Of a DNA stretch of 64,000 nucleotides, positions 53,731 to 63,282 are shown one piece after another (position 1 is the first letter of the stretch; the number at the start of each line of letters is the position of its first letter). Made by a program: the position numbers and the translations under genes. This stretch comes from Xanthomonas albilineans (lineage in GTDB: Bacteria; Pseudomonadota; Gammaproteobacteria; Xanthomonadales; Xanthomonadaceae), in contig NZ_MDCB01000013.1 of NCBI RefSeq assembly GCF_002939705.1, forward strand, positions 1-64,000, in the 5' to 3' direction. The notes beneath the pieces are model-generated. The model was not told where the DNA came from, searched no databases, and was given only the letters and a program-made list of their open reading frames with translations.

Positions 53731-56388
53731 ATGTCGTTCTTCTTGCAACACCGCCACCGCATCCTGCTACTGAGCTTCATCGTCGGCGCAATGGCGCTGG
53801 TCATGCTGTCGGCGCAGCACTTGGCCGAACAGCGTGCAAGACGTAGCGAAAGCCTGCAACTGCACCAGCAGTTGGAGTTGTATGCGCAATCACTGCAACA
53901 ACGCATCGAGCGCTATCGGACCATAGCGCAGGTACTGGCACTGGACCCGGAGTTGCGCAACGCGCTGAAGCAGCCGCTGAGTCCGGCCACGCAGCGACAG
54001 TTGAATCTGAAGCTGGAACGCGCCAACACCGTCACCCGCTCATCGACGCTGACCCTGATCGATACCGCTGGCCTCGCCCTGGCCGCCAGCAACTGGCGCT
54101 CTGCCAACAGCAACGTGGGTGCCGACTACGGCTTCCGGCCCTACGTGAAACAGGCGCTGACCCAAGGTAAAGGAGGCTTCTACGGCATCGGCATGACCAC
54201 CAGCGTCCCAGGGTATTTCCTCTCGCAGGCGATCAAAGACGACGACGGACGAGTACTCGGCGTGATCGTCATCAAAATCGAGTTGGCCGCAATGGAGCGC
54301 GAATGGCGACGTTTGTCCGACGTGGTCCTGGTCAGCGACCGTCACGACATCGTCTTCCTGTCCAACCGCGATGTCTGGCGCTACCGTCAGTTACAGCCGC
54401 TCGGTGCACGCGAGCGCGACGAACTACTGGCCACCCGCCAGTACGCCCAGCAGCCCCTATTGTCGACGCAACGGTACGTACTGGATACGCTGGAGGACGG
54501 TAGCCAGGTGATACGCGTCGCCGTCCCCGCGCAACCGGCGCCACTGCTGTGGCAACGTATCGCGCTACCAGAGAACGGATGGCGGCTGCATTTACTGCAC
54601 GACATCAGTGGTCCCCGTGCCGCCGGCCATGCTGCGGCACTGGCCGCAGGCGGCATCTGGCTAGCATTGGCATTGCTGGGACTGCTGTTCCAACAACACC
54701 AGCGTCTGGCGTGGTTGCGTCAGCGCAGCCGACAGGAACTGGAATCGCTGCTGCAACAGCATGCACACGAGCTCCACACCGCACAGGACGGCATCGTGCA
54801 AGCAGCACAACAGGCCGACACAGGACTCAGCCGCAGCCTGGAACACCTCCCACAAGGCGTGGTGATCATCGACACGCAACTGCGTCTTGTGGCATGGAAT
54901 TCGCGCTACCTGGAAATCTTCCGCTTCCCGCCAGAGCTGATCTGCGTCGGCCGTCCGATCGAGGACGTCTTCCGCTACAACGCACGCCGTGGCTTGCTCG
55001 GCGCTGGCCCGGTGGAAGCGGCAATCCAACGCCGCCTGGACCACTTGCGCAGCGGTCGTCCGCACATGCGCGAGAGCGAGAAAGAAGACGGCACCGTATT
55101 GGAAATTCGTGGCAATCCGCTACCCGACGGTGGCTTCGTGACCAGCTATGCCGACATCACCAGCTACAAAAATGCCGCACGTGAACTACGCTCGTTAGCG
55201 AATGCACTCGAAAACCGCGTCGCCGAACGTACCCGCGACCTCGCCGCGGCCAAACGCGAGGCCGAGAACGCCAACCGCTACAAAACCCGCTTCGTCGCCG
55301 CGGCCGTCCACGACCTGTTGCAGCCGCTCAACGCCGCGCGCATGTTTGTCTCGGCGCTACGCGGCAAGCTGCACGACACCGGCGCGCGGCAAATCGTCGA
55401 CCATGTCGACAACGCACTGGTGGCGCAAGACGCGATCCTCAATAGCCTTCTGGACATCTCGCGACTGGAATCGGGCACGCTGAAGACTCAGGTGCAGGAC
55501 ATCGCACTGGACCCGCTACTGCAAGCGCTGACACACGAATTCGGCATTCTGGCCGAGGACCGCGGCCTGCGCCTGAACTACGTGTCAAGCCGGGCCACGG
55601 TACGCAGCGACGCGACCCTACTGCGACGCATCCTGCAAAATTTCCTGTCCAATGCGCTGCGCTACACCCCAAGCGGATCCGTTCTGCTTGGCTGCCGACG
55701 CGATGGTGCCAACCTGCGCATCGAAGTCCACGATCAGGGCCCAGGCATCCCCGATGCGTTGCATCAAGAGATCTTCGAAGAGTTCCGACGGCTCGGCGAC
55801 GGCGTCGCCCAGGATCGCGGCGCCGGGCTGGGCCTGGCGATCGTGGAACGCATCGGACGCCTGCTCGGGCACCCCATCAGCCTACGCTCGCAGCTGGGCC
55901 GTGGCAGCGTGTTCGCCGTCACCGTGCCGCTGGGCGATGCCGCGGCCATGACGCAACCGCAGGCACCGGCCGCAGTGGCCAGCGACAACGGCGACGATCC
56001 TATCCTGCACGGCTGCAGGGTCTGGTGCATCGACGATGATCCGCGTGTGTGCGAAGCCAACAGTGCCATGCTAACGCGCTGGGCGTGCCGAGTAGATCTG
56101 GCCGCCAGCCCGAAGCAAGCGCTGGCCGCGGCGCAACCGGTACACGTGCCAGAGCTGGTGCTGCTAGACATCCACATGGACGAACACGACGGACCGCCCC
56201 TGTTCGCGCAACTTTGCGCCCGCTGGCAGGCTGAACCACGCTTGATACTGGTCACTGGCGAAATGGACACGGCGTTGCGCGCACTCGCCCAGCAGAACGG
56301 CTGGGGCTTGCTGATCAAACCGGTACGCGCGCCAGCCTTACGCGCCCTGATGACGCAAATGCTGTTGCGACGCGGCCAGAGCATCTGA
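53731..56388 (+). CDS. DctB-like hybrid sensor histidine kinase (Cache-PAS-HisKA-HATPase-REC)
   Basis: The 885-residue protein has membrane helices at about 11-28 and 302-321 enclosing a Cache-type periplasmic sensor (SRSSTLTLIDTAGLALA-like, GADYGFRPYVKQAL, GKGGFYGIGMTT), as in the DctB dicarboxylate sensors. A PAS domain follows (about 375-480), then HisKA with His527 in VHDLLQPLNAARMF, HATPase (N641, DQGPGIP, GAGLGL) and a C-terminal receiver with Asp813 and Lys863. Being next to dctA and maeB, it likely senses C4-dicarboxylates and signals to the LuxR-type regulator encoded convergently at 56547. Confidence 0.92.
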   Translation: MSFFLQHRHRILLLSFIVGAMALVMLSAQHLAEQRARRSESLQLHQQLELYAQSLQQRIERYRTIAQVLALDPELRNALKQPLSPATQRQLNLKLERANTVTRSSTLTLIDTAGLALAASNWRSANSNVGADYGFRPYVKQALTQGKGGFYGIGMTTSVPGYFLSQAIKDDDGRVLGVIVIKIELAAMEREWRRLSDVVLVSDRHDIVFLSNRDVWRYRQLQPLGARERDELLATRQYAQQPLLSTQRYVLDTLEDGSQVIRVAVPAQPAPLLWQRIALPENGWRLHLLHDISGPRAAGHAAALAAGGIWLALALLGLLFQQHQRLAWLRQRSRQELESLLQQHAHELHTAQDGIVQAAQQADTGLSRSLEHLPQGVVIIDTQLRLVAWNSRYLEIFRFPPELICVGRPIEDVFRYNARRGLLGAGPVEAAIQRRLDHLRSGRPHMRESEKEDGTVLEIRGNPLPDGGFVTSYADITSYKNAARELRSLANALENRVAERTRDLAAAKREAENANRYKTRFVAAAVHDLLQPLNAARMFVSALRGKLHDTGARQIVDHVDNALVAQDAILNSLLDISRLESGTLKTQVQDIALDPLLQALTHEFGILAEDRGLRLNYVSSRATVRSDATLLRRILQNFLSNALRYTPSGSVLLGCRRDGANLRIEVHDQGPGIPDALHQEIFEEFRRLGDGVAQDRGAGLGLAIVERIGRLLGHPISLRSQLGRGSVFAVTVPLGDAAAMTQPQAPAAVASDNGDDPILHGCRVWCIDDDPRVCEANSAMLTRWACRVDLAASPKQALAAAQPVHVPELVLLDIHMDEHDGPPLFAQLCARWQAEPRLILVTGEMDTALRALAQQNGWGLLIKPVRAPALRALMTQMLLRRGQSI

Positions 56389-56546
56389 TGAGATTTGGAT
56401 TGGAATACGAGGACAATCGAAGACGATGCCATGCGGGCCGATCCCAACCCCCGACCGCGCACGTGAAGCAATCGACGCGTCGACATCGGCCAAGCAGGCA
56501 GTAGGCCTTGTCGATATACAGAGAATCCCTAGGCCGCAGCCACGGC

Positions 56547-57185
56547 TCAAACTTCACCTTCCGGCTCCAGCGCCTTGACCAGCAGCGCAGCCTGAGTACG
56601 ACTGTGACATTCGAGCTTCTTCAAAATGCCCGTCACGTGGACCTTGACCGTGTTCTCAGCCAAACCCAGTGCGTAAGCGATCTGCTTGTTGAGCAGCCCA
56701 TCGGCCAGGCACAGCAGTACCCGGAACTGTTGCGGCGTCAGTTGGGCCAGGCGGGCCGCCAACTGCGCATCGGCCTCCGAACGCGCGACTGTCAGCGGCG
56801 GGAACCAGGTGCCACCGTCGAACACCGCCGCCACCGCCACCCCGATGGTTTCGGCAGGAGACGACTTTGGAATGAATCCAGCGGCACCGAACTGCTGCGA
56901 GCGGCGGATCACGCGCGGATGGTCGTTAGAGGAAATGACCACCACCGGCACATCCGGACGCTCGCCACGCACGTGCAATAGCGCCGAGAAGCCACGCGCA
57001 CCGGGCATCGCCAGATCCAGCAAGACGAGATCGACATCGGCATGCGCGGCCAGTGCAGCATCCAAGTTGGCGGCGCTGGCCGCCTCAACGACCTGGGCGC
57101 GCGGCAACGCCTGCCGCAATACATGCAACACCGCAGCACGAAACAAAGGGTGGTCGTCGGCGACCAGGATTGTGGGCCCATCCAT
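56547..57185 (-). CDS. LuxR/NarL-type response regulator
   Basis: The 212-residue protein has a receiver domain (MDGPTILVADDHPLFRAAVL, phosphoacceptor Asp57 in LLDLAMPG) and a LuxR-type HTH at about 145-205 (LTPQQFRVLLCLADGL, LNKQIAYALGLAENTVKVHV). It is the likely partner of the hybrid kinase encoded convergently upstream and may activate dctA or the porin gene. The ATG at 57185 has no clear ribosome site; homology begins there. Confidence 0.92.
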   Translation of the reverse strand: MDGPTILVADDHPLFRAAVLHVLRQALPRAQVVEAASAANLDAALAAHADVDLVLLDLAMPGARGFSALLHVRGERPDVPVVVISSNDHPRVIRRSQQFGAAGFIPKSSPAETIGVAVAAVFDGGTWFPPLTVARSEADAQLAARLAQLTPQQFRVLLCLADGLLNKQIAYALGLAENTVKVHVTGILKKLECHSRTQAALLVKALEPEGEV

Positions 57186-57266
57186 GGGGGATAGTCTGAC
57201 ATGCGCATGGGCGGCAAGGCAGTAACGCACACTCAAGCCCGAGGTCATGCCGGCCGATAATGCGGC

Positions 57267-60200
57267 GTGAACGTATTTCTCTCCACACTGATCCGCTGTT
57301 TGTACGGCTGCCTGCCAGGACTGCTCTTGGCACCGGTTCCAGCCCTGGCTGGCAACGCGGCGACGCACAGCAGCCTGGAACACTTCGGTCTGGACGAGGG
57401 CCTGTCGCAACTGACGATCAATAGTTTGCAAAGCGACGACCAGGGATTCCTGTGGGTCGCCACCCAGGAAGGCTTGAACCGCTTCGACGGGCATCAGTTC
57501 CACACCTACCGACACGAGCTCAACGCCAACGAAAAGCAAAGCCTAGTCAGCAGCAGCATCGACAGCCTGGCCTTCGAATCGCGCGGCAAACGCCTATGGC
57601 TAGGCAGCAACGATGCCGGGCTGGAGGTAATCGACCTGACCACCTGGCACCGCCATCGGCTCAATACAACCGATGGACTGTCGCACAACCGCATCACCCG
57701 CATCCTGCTCGATGCCCAGGGCGGCGCATGGCTCGGCACCGAACGCGGCATCAATCACGTGGATGCCAGCGTCCGCCAGGTACGGCGACTGGGCAGCGAT
57801 ACATCTGTGGTGGGGCTGAACTGGATGCCGGATGGCAAACATGCCGTCGCGCTGGACCGAAGTTGCCGGCTGTGGCAACTGGGTCGCGACACCCTTCATG
57901 AACTGCCCGCGCCACGCGGCATCGACGAGTGCGTGGCGTTAAAGACCGGCCCGGAAGGGCTGTGGATCGCCTCGTCCAGAGGCGGGCTGTTCAAGCTCGA
58001 CACACACGGTGCGGTGTTGGGACACTGGACCGTCGCGCAACTGCTGACCGAGGGCGGCGATCTCACCGCGCTGCTTCGACTCAATGACGGACGCATACTG
58101 GTCGGCACCAGCAATGCGATCGTCACGCAATTGCGTGCAGATGGCGGCGGGCCACAACGGCTGATCTTCGACAACCCTGTCCACAGCACCATCACTCGCT
58201 TCTATCAGTCCCCCGACGACACATTGTGGATCGGCACCTATACGGAGGGTTTGTATCGAGTGCGGCCATTGTCGGCGATGATCCGTAACGACGAGGAACA
58301 TCTGAACGACACCAGCAACTGGCCCAGCACCAGCGTGCGCAGCATCTGGCGCGACGATGCGCGCATGCTCATCGGCACCGACCAAGGCTTGCTGATACGC
58401 GACAGCAAGGATGCCGCCTGGCGCATTCCGCCAGAACTGGCGAGCGCGGCGATCCGCGCGATCGTGGCCGATCGTGACGGATGGTGGCTGGGCACGCGCC
58501 ACGGGCTCTGGCACCTGGATCACGGAGGTGAGTTGCGGCAGTTGAACGGACTGGCCGACGACCACATCAACGATCTGCTGCTCGAAGGTAATACCTTGTG
58601 GGTCGCCTCCCGCCGCGGGCTGAATCGCGTAGTCGCCGGCCGCGTGCAGGACGACCAACGCTGGGCCCCACTGGCAGGCCATCCCCTGACCCGGATTTAT
58701 CGCGATGACGACAATACGCTGTGGATCGGCTGCAACGACTGTGGCCTATGGCGGATGCGCGGCGACCTCCCCGCCACGGCCTATCGTCCGCAGGGTGCAG
58801 GCATCTACCCCTCGGTCTGGTCACTGTACGCACGCAACAGGACGCTATGGGTAGGCACATTCTCCGGCGGTCTATACCAGATAGACCTGAAACGCGACAC
58901 CGCGATCCGCTACAGCGACCGCGAAGGACTGAGCAGCAATGTCGTTTACACCATCCTGCCGGACCTGAAGGGACGACTGTGGCTGAGTACCAATAGCGGC
59001 TTGAGTGTGCTCGATCCCGCCACCGGAATCATTCAGAATCTGGGCGGACGCGACGGGCTGCCGAATCAGGAACACAACAGCGGCCGTGGCTACTGCGATC
59101 CGCAGGGCATGCTGTACTTCGGCGGCACCCAGGGTGTGGACGTGATCGATCCCAGCCTGCTGCCACTGCGCAGCCCACAGGCACGCGCGGCGCTGACCGA
59201 TCTGCGCATACTCGATGCCAGCGAAGGCCATCATAACGGCGCGAATCAAACCGAGATCAACGTGGTCTATGCGCAGCACATCGCACTGGATTACCGCGAC
59301 AACGTGTTCACCGTGGGGATGACCGCGATCGACTTCTCCGCGCCAGGCAACGCGCGCCTGCGCTATCGTGTGGATGGCCTGCAAAAGGGATGGGTGTATC
59401 CGCAGGGCGCGTACAGCGAATTCTCAGTCAGTCACCTACCGCCGGATCGTTACACGCTGGTGGTGCAGGCCGCCGGTCGCGACGGCCAGTTCGGCGCATC
59501 ACGCGCACTGCAGATCGAAGTGCTACCGCCTCCATGGCGTCACCCGTTAGCCTATGCCGCATACGTGCTGCTGGGGCTAATCTTGATCGGCCTCGGGCTG
59601 CAACGGTTCCGCCGTACCGTCAACCGCGAACGCGACATGGTGGAACGCCTCAACCTCACTGTGGCCGAGCGCACGCGTCAGCTCGAACGCGCCAACCAGC
59701 AGTTACTGCAAAGCAATTCCCAACTGGAGGCCGTCACCCGCCTGGACCCGTTAACACGCGTGTCCAACCGCCGCGAACTGCAGGACTGGCTGGCACGCCA
59801 ATGCCCCGCCCTACTGACCGCACTGGAAGACGGCAACAGCGGCGACGCCTTGTATTTCTTCATGATCGACATGGATAACTTCAAGCGCATCAACGACGAC
59901 TACGGCCACCAGGTCGGCGATGCCGCACTCGTGCATTGCGCCGACAGCCTACGCACGCGCTGTGGCCAGCACGATCTGCTGGTGCGTTGGGGCGGCGAGG
60001 AGTTCATGCTCGTCACCCGTCTACCCCGCAACGGCGCTGCCGAAACGCTGGCCGAACAACTGCGTGAGGCGGTGGCAACGCACCGCCTCACACTACCCGA
60101 ACGCGAACTGGCGATGACCTGCTCGATCGGCTACGCGCCTTGGCCATTCGTCGCCGCCTGGCCGACACTGGGCGACTGGGAACAAAGCGTGGGCCTGGCC

Positions 60201-60380
60201 GATCGCTGCCTCTACGCGGCCAAGGGCGCGGGCAAAAACGGATGGGTCGGTCTGGCCCCTGGACCAGCACCGGAGCGACCGCGCGTGCATGCGCTGTTGG
60301 CCGGCGGCGCTCCGGAAGAAATCGGCGACAACGTGCGTATCCTGCATTCCCCCGGGCGACTGCCGCGCTTCGCGCGCTGA
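57267..60380 (+). CDS. Second sensor diguanylate cyclase with Reg_prop / Y_Y_Y / GGDEF layout
   Basis: The 1,037-residue product starts at a GTG (57267) followed by a signal peptide (MNVFLSTLIRCLYGCLPGLL, ending ALAG). Propeller repeats such as GFLWVATQEGLNRFDG, GGAWLGTERGINHVD and TLWIGCNDCGLWRM fill about 60-700, then a Y_Y_Y domain (LRYRVDGLQKGWVYPQG), a membrane helix (YVLLGLILIGLGLQ), a short coiled coil and a GGDEF domain with an intact RWGGEEF. It should synthesise cyclic di-GMP on an unknown periplasmic signal. It is divergent from the LuxR regulator. Its start has no good ribosome site. Confidence 0.9.
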   Translation: MNVFLSTLIRCLYGCLPGLLLAPVPALAGNAATHSSLEHFGLDEGLSQLTINSLQSDDQGFLWVATQEGLNRFDGHQFHTYRHELNANEKQSLVSSSIDSLAFESRGKRLWLGSNDAGLEVIDLTTWHRHRLNTTDGLSHNRITRILLDAQGGAWLGTERGINHVDASVRQVRRLGSDTSVVGLNWMPDGKHAVALDRSCRLWQLGRDTLHELPAPRGIDECVALKTGPEGLWIASSRGGLFKLDTHGAVLGHWTVAQLLTEGGDLTALLRLNDGRILVGTSNAIVTQLRADGGGPQRLIFDNPVHSTITRFYQSPDDTLWIGTYTEGLYRVRPLSAMIRNDEEHLNDTSNWPSTSVRSIWRDDARMLIGTDQGLLIRDSKDAAWRIPPELASAAIRAIVADRDGWWLGTRHGLWHLDHGGELRQLNGLADDHINDLLLEGNTLWVASRRGLNRVVAGRVQDDQRWAPLAGHPLTRIYRDDDNTLWIGCNDCGLWRMRGDLPATAYRPQGAGIYPSVWSLYARNRTLWVGTFSGGLYQIDLKRDTAIRYSDREGLSSNVVYTILPDLKGRLWLSTNSGLSVLDPATGIIQNLGGRDGLPNQEHNSGRGYCDPQGMLYFGGTQGVDVIDPSLLPLRSPQARAALTDLRILDASEGHHNGANQTEINVVYAQHIALDYRDNVFTVGMTAIDFSAPGNARLRYRVDGLQKGWVYPQGAYSEFSVSHLPPDRYTLVVQAAGRDGQFGASRALQIEVLPPPWRHPLAYAAYVLLGLILIGLGLQRFRRTVNRERDMVERLNLTVAERTRQLERANQQLLQSNSQLEAVTRLDPLTRVSNRRELQDWLARQCPALLTALEDGNSGDALYFFMIDMDNFKRINDDYGHQVGDAALVHCADSLRTRCGQHDLLVRWGGEEFMLVTRLPRNGAAETLAEQLREAVATHRLTLPERELAMTCSIGYAPWPFVAAWPTLGDWEQSVGLADRCLYAAKGAGKNGWVGLAPGPAPERPRVHALLAGGAPEEIGDNVRILHSPGRLPRFAR

Positions 60381-60568
60381 GCGACCATACATGGTCGGAT
60401 TCAGCACGGGCGACATGCGCGGCATGCGACCACGACGAGTCCGCAGAAACCGGACACGCTTGCGACGCGTCCAGATTGAATCGTCCCGGGTGACGGTCAT
60501 GACAGCGCTGCACGACCCGGCTGGCATACACTGCAACTTCCGCCTCGCCTCTCGCTTCGATCAATCGC

Positions 60569-61600
60569 ATGCCCGACAAACCCGAACCCGGTACGCCCGG
60601 CTCGCGCCTGCAGATGGCCGACATCGCGCGCATGGCCGGCGTCTCCGAGTCGACCGTCTCGCGTGCGCTGGCCGACAACCCGGTCGTCGCCGAGCGAACC
60701 CGTGCCTACATCAAGCAACTGGCCAACGAAGCGGGCTACCGTGTCGATCCGATCGCGCGCAGTTTGCGTGCGCGACGCTCGAACATCGTCTGCGTGGCCG
60801 TGCCGCTGATGCACGCGCACGAGCAACCGCTGTCCGATCCCTTCATGATGACCATGCTGGCACTGCTCGCCGATGCATTGACCGCGCGCGGCTACAGCAT
60901 GCTGCTGTCAAAACTGCATCAGCACCAGGACCATTGGGTCGAAGATCTGGCGCGCAACAGCCGCGCCGACGGCATCATCATGCTCGGCCAAAGCCACGAA
61001 CATGCCGCACTCGACGCCGCCGCGCGCGGTGGCCTGCCGATGATCGTGTGGGGCAGCCGCATCGACGGCCAGTCCTATGTCAGCGTCGGCAGCGACAACC
61101 TGCGTGGCGGCGAACTGGCCACCACGCACCTGATCGAACACGGCCGCCGCCGCATCGCCTTCCTCGGCGACGAGGAACTGCCGGAGGTGGCGCCGCGTTT
61201 CGCCGGCTACCGGCGCATGCTCGACACTCACGGCCTGACCTTCGACCCGCGCCTGCACGCACGCAGCTATTTTCTCAGCGAGGACGCCTACCGGCTGACC
61301 CGCGCAATGCTCAAAAAAACCGCGCCACCGGATGCAGTGTTCGCCGCGTCGGACATCATCGCCCTGGGCGCGATCCATGCCCTGATCGAAGCAGGACATC
61401 GCGTCCCGCAGGACATCGCGCTGATCGGTTTCGACGACATTCCCCTGGCCACCTACAGCCAACCACCGCTGACCACCGTGCGCCAGGATCTCGCTCGCGC
61501 CGCCACCGTGCTGGTGGACGGCGTGCTGAGCCTGATCGCCGGCCAAGCAGTGGCATCGGTGGAATTGCCGGTGAGCCTGATAGTGCGCGACTCGGCATGA
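60569..61600 (+). CDS. LacI/GalR-family repressor (SuxR-like)
   Basis: The 343-residue protein has the LacI HTH at about 15-40 (MADIARMAGVSESTVSRALA), the hinge helix and a periplasmic-binding-protein-like core with GRRRIAFLG and DAVFAASDIIALGAIHAL, IGFDDIPLATY. It should bind the two palindromes at 63061 and 63160 and respond to a sugar. Gene content with a GPH-type symporter and a TonB receptor resembles the Xanthomonas sux locus for sucrose. It is convergent with the symporter gene. Confidence 0.9.
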   Translation: MPDKPEPGTPGSRLQMADIARMAGVSESTVSRALADNPVVAERTRAYIKQLANEAGYRVDPIARSLRARRSNIVCVAVPLMHAHEQPLSDPFMMTMLALLADALTARGYSMLLSKLHQHQDHWVEDLARNSRADGIIMLGQSHEHAALDAAARGGLPMIVWGSRIDGQSYVSVGSDNLRGGELATTHLIEHGRRRIAFLGDEELPEVAPRFAGYRRMLDTHGLTFDPRLHARSYFLSEDAYRLTRAMLKKTAPPDAVFAASDIIALGAIHALIEAGHRVPQDIALIGFDDIPLATYSQPPLTTVRQDLARAATVLVDGVLSLIAGQAVASVELPVSLIVRDSA

Positions 61601-61628
61601 GCGGCGGGAACACCTGACGATTCGCACG

Positions 61629-61647
61629 CGTGCCGCGTCGCGGCACG
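61629..61647. terminator. Inverted repeat between the convergent lacI-type and symporter genes
   Basis: CGTGCCGCG and CGCGGCACG flank a single T, and a second weaker hairpin (GACGTCAGT/ACTGATGTC) follows. They lie between two stop codons and may act as a bidirectional terminator; there is no U-run. Confidence 0.45.
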
Positions 61648-61688
61648 AGACGTCAGTCACTGATGTCGTTCGCGTCGCGCATTCGCCA

Positions 61689-62993
61689 TCACGCCCGCTG
61701 GCTCTTCACCAACGACATCGCCACCGCCGCCGCCAGCATCAGACCACCCGCCAGACGGATCACATTACGTGGATCGCTCTGCAGCAGGGCGTCGTAATAC
61801 AGCGGCAGGGTCACGATCTGAATCAACATCGGCAGCACGATGAACAGGTTGAACAGACCCATGTAGACGCCCGTGCGCTCAGGCGGAATGCTGTTGGCCA
61901 GCATCAAATAGGGATTGCCCATCATGCTGGCCCACGCCAGGCCGATACCGACCATCGGCAGCAACAACAGCCATCGATCGTGGATGGACGGCAGCAACCA
62001 CATGCCGACGCCCGCGGCAACCAGGCACGCGGCATGCGTGATCTTGGGGCCGAAGCGGCGCGCCACCGGCACCATGGCGAACGCGGCCAGGAACGCAACG
62101 AAGTTGTAGAAGCCGCCGATCTGGCCATTGACTAGGCCCGCCTCGCGGAAACCATGCGAATCGGCCGCCGTAGTACCGAACAGCGTGGTCGACAAGGACA
62201 AGACAATGTACTGCCAGTAGCAAAACATCGCATACCATTGAAACAGCATCACCAACGCCATCTGCCGCATCGTCGGCGGCATCTGCCGGACCGCATCGAC
62301 GATCTCGCGCACTGTGGCCAGTGGACCGACCCCCTTGTGGCGCAAGCATTCCAATTCTTGCGGCGACAACGCCGGCTCGCGCACGCTACGCGCGGTGAGC
62401 AGGATCGAAACGGCGGAAAAACCCGCGCCGATGGCGAACGCGGCGATGGTGACATAGGGAATGTGATGCGCATTGGCCGCATCCTGGTTCATGCCCAACC
62501 ACACCAACAGCGGTGGCGTGACATAGGCCAAGGTCTGGCCAAGGCCGGTGAATGCACTCTGGGTCAGATAGCCCAACGGACGCTGAGGCGGGGTCAGCAC
62601 GTCGCTGACCAAGGCACGGTAAGGCTCCATCGCCACGTTGTTGGCCCCATCCAGCAACCACAACAAGAGCACCGCCATCCACAACGCAACACTGAAAGGC
62701 ATGGTCAGCAGGCATACGCTGCAAACCAGTGCCCCCACCACCATATACGGCATGCGCCGGCCCCAACGGGTCATGGTGCGGTCGCTGAGCACACCGACGA
62801 CCGGCTGCAATACCAGCCCGGTAATGGGGCCGGCCAACCACAGGTACGGCAAATTGGCCGGATCGGCACCCAGGTAGTTGTAGATCGGACTCATGTTGCT
62901 CTGCTGCAATCCGAAGCTGTACTGCACGCCGAAGAAACCAGCGTTGAGCGCCAGCACACGCGAGAGCGGAAGCAAGGAGCGATGGGAACGCAT
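61689..62993 (-). CDS. Sugar:cation symporter of the GPH type, SuxC-like
   Basis: The 434-residue membrane protein has twelve hydrophobic segments. It starts LNAGFFGVQYSFGLQQSNMSP (given within 20 residues as NAGFFGVQYSFGLQQSNMSP), continues YNYLGADPANLPYLWLAGP, and has SDRTMTRWGRRMPYMVVG and LDGANNVAMEPYRALVSD, signatures shared by sucrose and maltose symporters. Substrate is inferred from context as a disaccharide, probably sucrose. The ATG at 62993 has AGG at 8 bases; an ATG two codons earlier is possible. Confidence 0.9.
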   Translation of the reverse strand: MRSHRSLLPLSRVLALNAGFFGVQYSFGLQQSNMSPIYNYLGADPANLPYLWLAGPITGLVLQPVVGVLSDRTMTRWGRRMPYMVVGALVCSVCLLTMPFSVALWMAVLLLWLLDGANNVAMEPYRALVSDVLTPPQRPLGYLTQSAFTGLGQTLAYVTPPLLVWLGMNQDAANAHHIPYVTIAAFAIGAGFSAVSILLTARSVREPALSPQELECLRHKGVGPLATVREIVDAVRQMPPTMRQMALVMLFQWYAMFCYWQYIVLSLSTTLFGTTAADSHGFREAGLVNGQIGGFYNFVAFLAAFAMVPVARRFGPKITHAACLVAAGVGMWLLPSIHDRWLLLLPMVGIGLAWASMMGNPYLMLANSIPPERTGVYMGLFNLFIVLPMLIQIVTLPLYYDALLQSDPRNVIRLAGGLMLAAAVAMSLVKSQRA

Positions 62994-63060
62994 GAGCATC
63001 AGCCTGGAAGAGCCAAGTGCACGGGAAGCGCACCGCAGCGGCGAGCGGATGGTGATTTTC

Positions 63061-63076
63061 TTGCAATCGTTTGTAA
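63061..63076. promoter_or_regulatory. LacI-type operator, imperfect copy
   Basis: TTGCAATCGTTTGTAA matches the perfect palindrome at 63160 in 14 of 16 positions and has the central CG typical of LacI/GalR sites. It lies 68 bases upstream of the symporter start, so it likely controls that gene. Confidence 0.7.
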
Positions 63077-63159
63077 CGCTGCACCGCAACATCTGCATCA
63101 TTCAAAAATCAAACAGAGAACATGCTTAGGTAAAATGGCGGAATTTGCTGCAATGCAAG

Positions 63160-63175
63160 TTGCAATCGATTGCAA
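63160..63175. promoter_or_regulatory. LacI-type operator, perfect palindrome
   Basis: TTGCAATCGATTGCAA is a perfect 16-bp palindrome centred on CG, about 108 bases upstream of the TonB receptor start. With the copy 99 bases away, it suggests joint control of both divergent genes by the LacI-type protein encoded at 60569. Confidence 0.78.
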
Positions 63176-63282
63176 GTCCGCGTATCTGTCAGCGGCCGCA
63201 CCTTTCGCACGGGGCGTGCACGCCAACGCTGTCGCGAGCACGCCCCGTCCCATCGTCATCACTTGCTTCGGGAGAGAACGCG

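Noticed and set aside
61222-61617. Second reading frame continuing through the LacI-type gene
   Set aside because: The frame is Arg/Pro-rich and overlaps a clear LacI-family protein.
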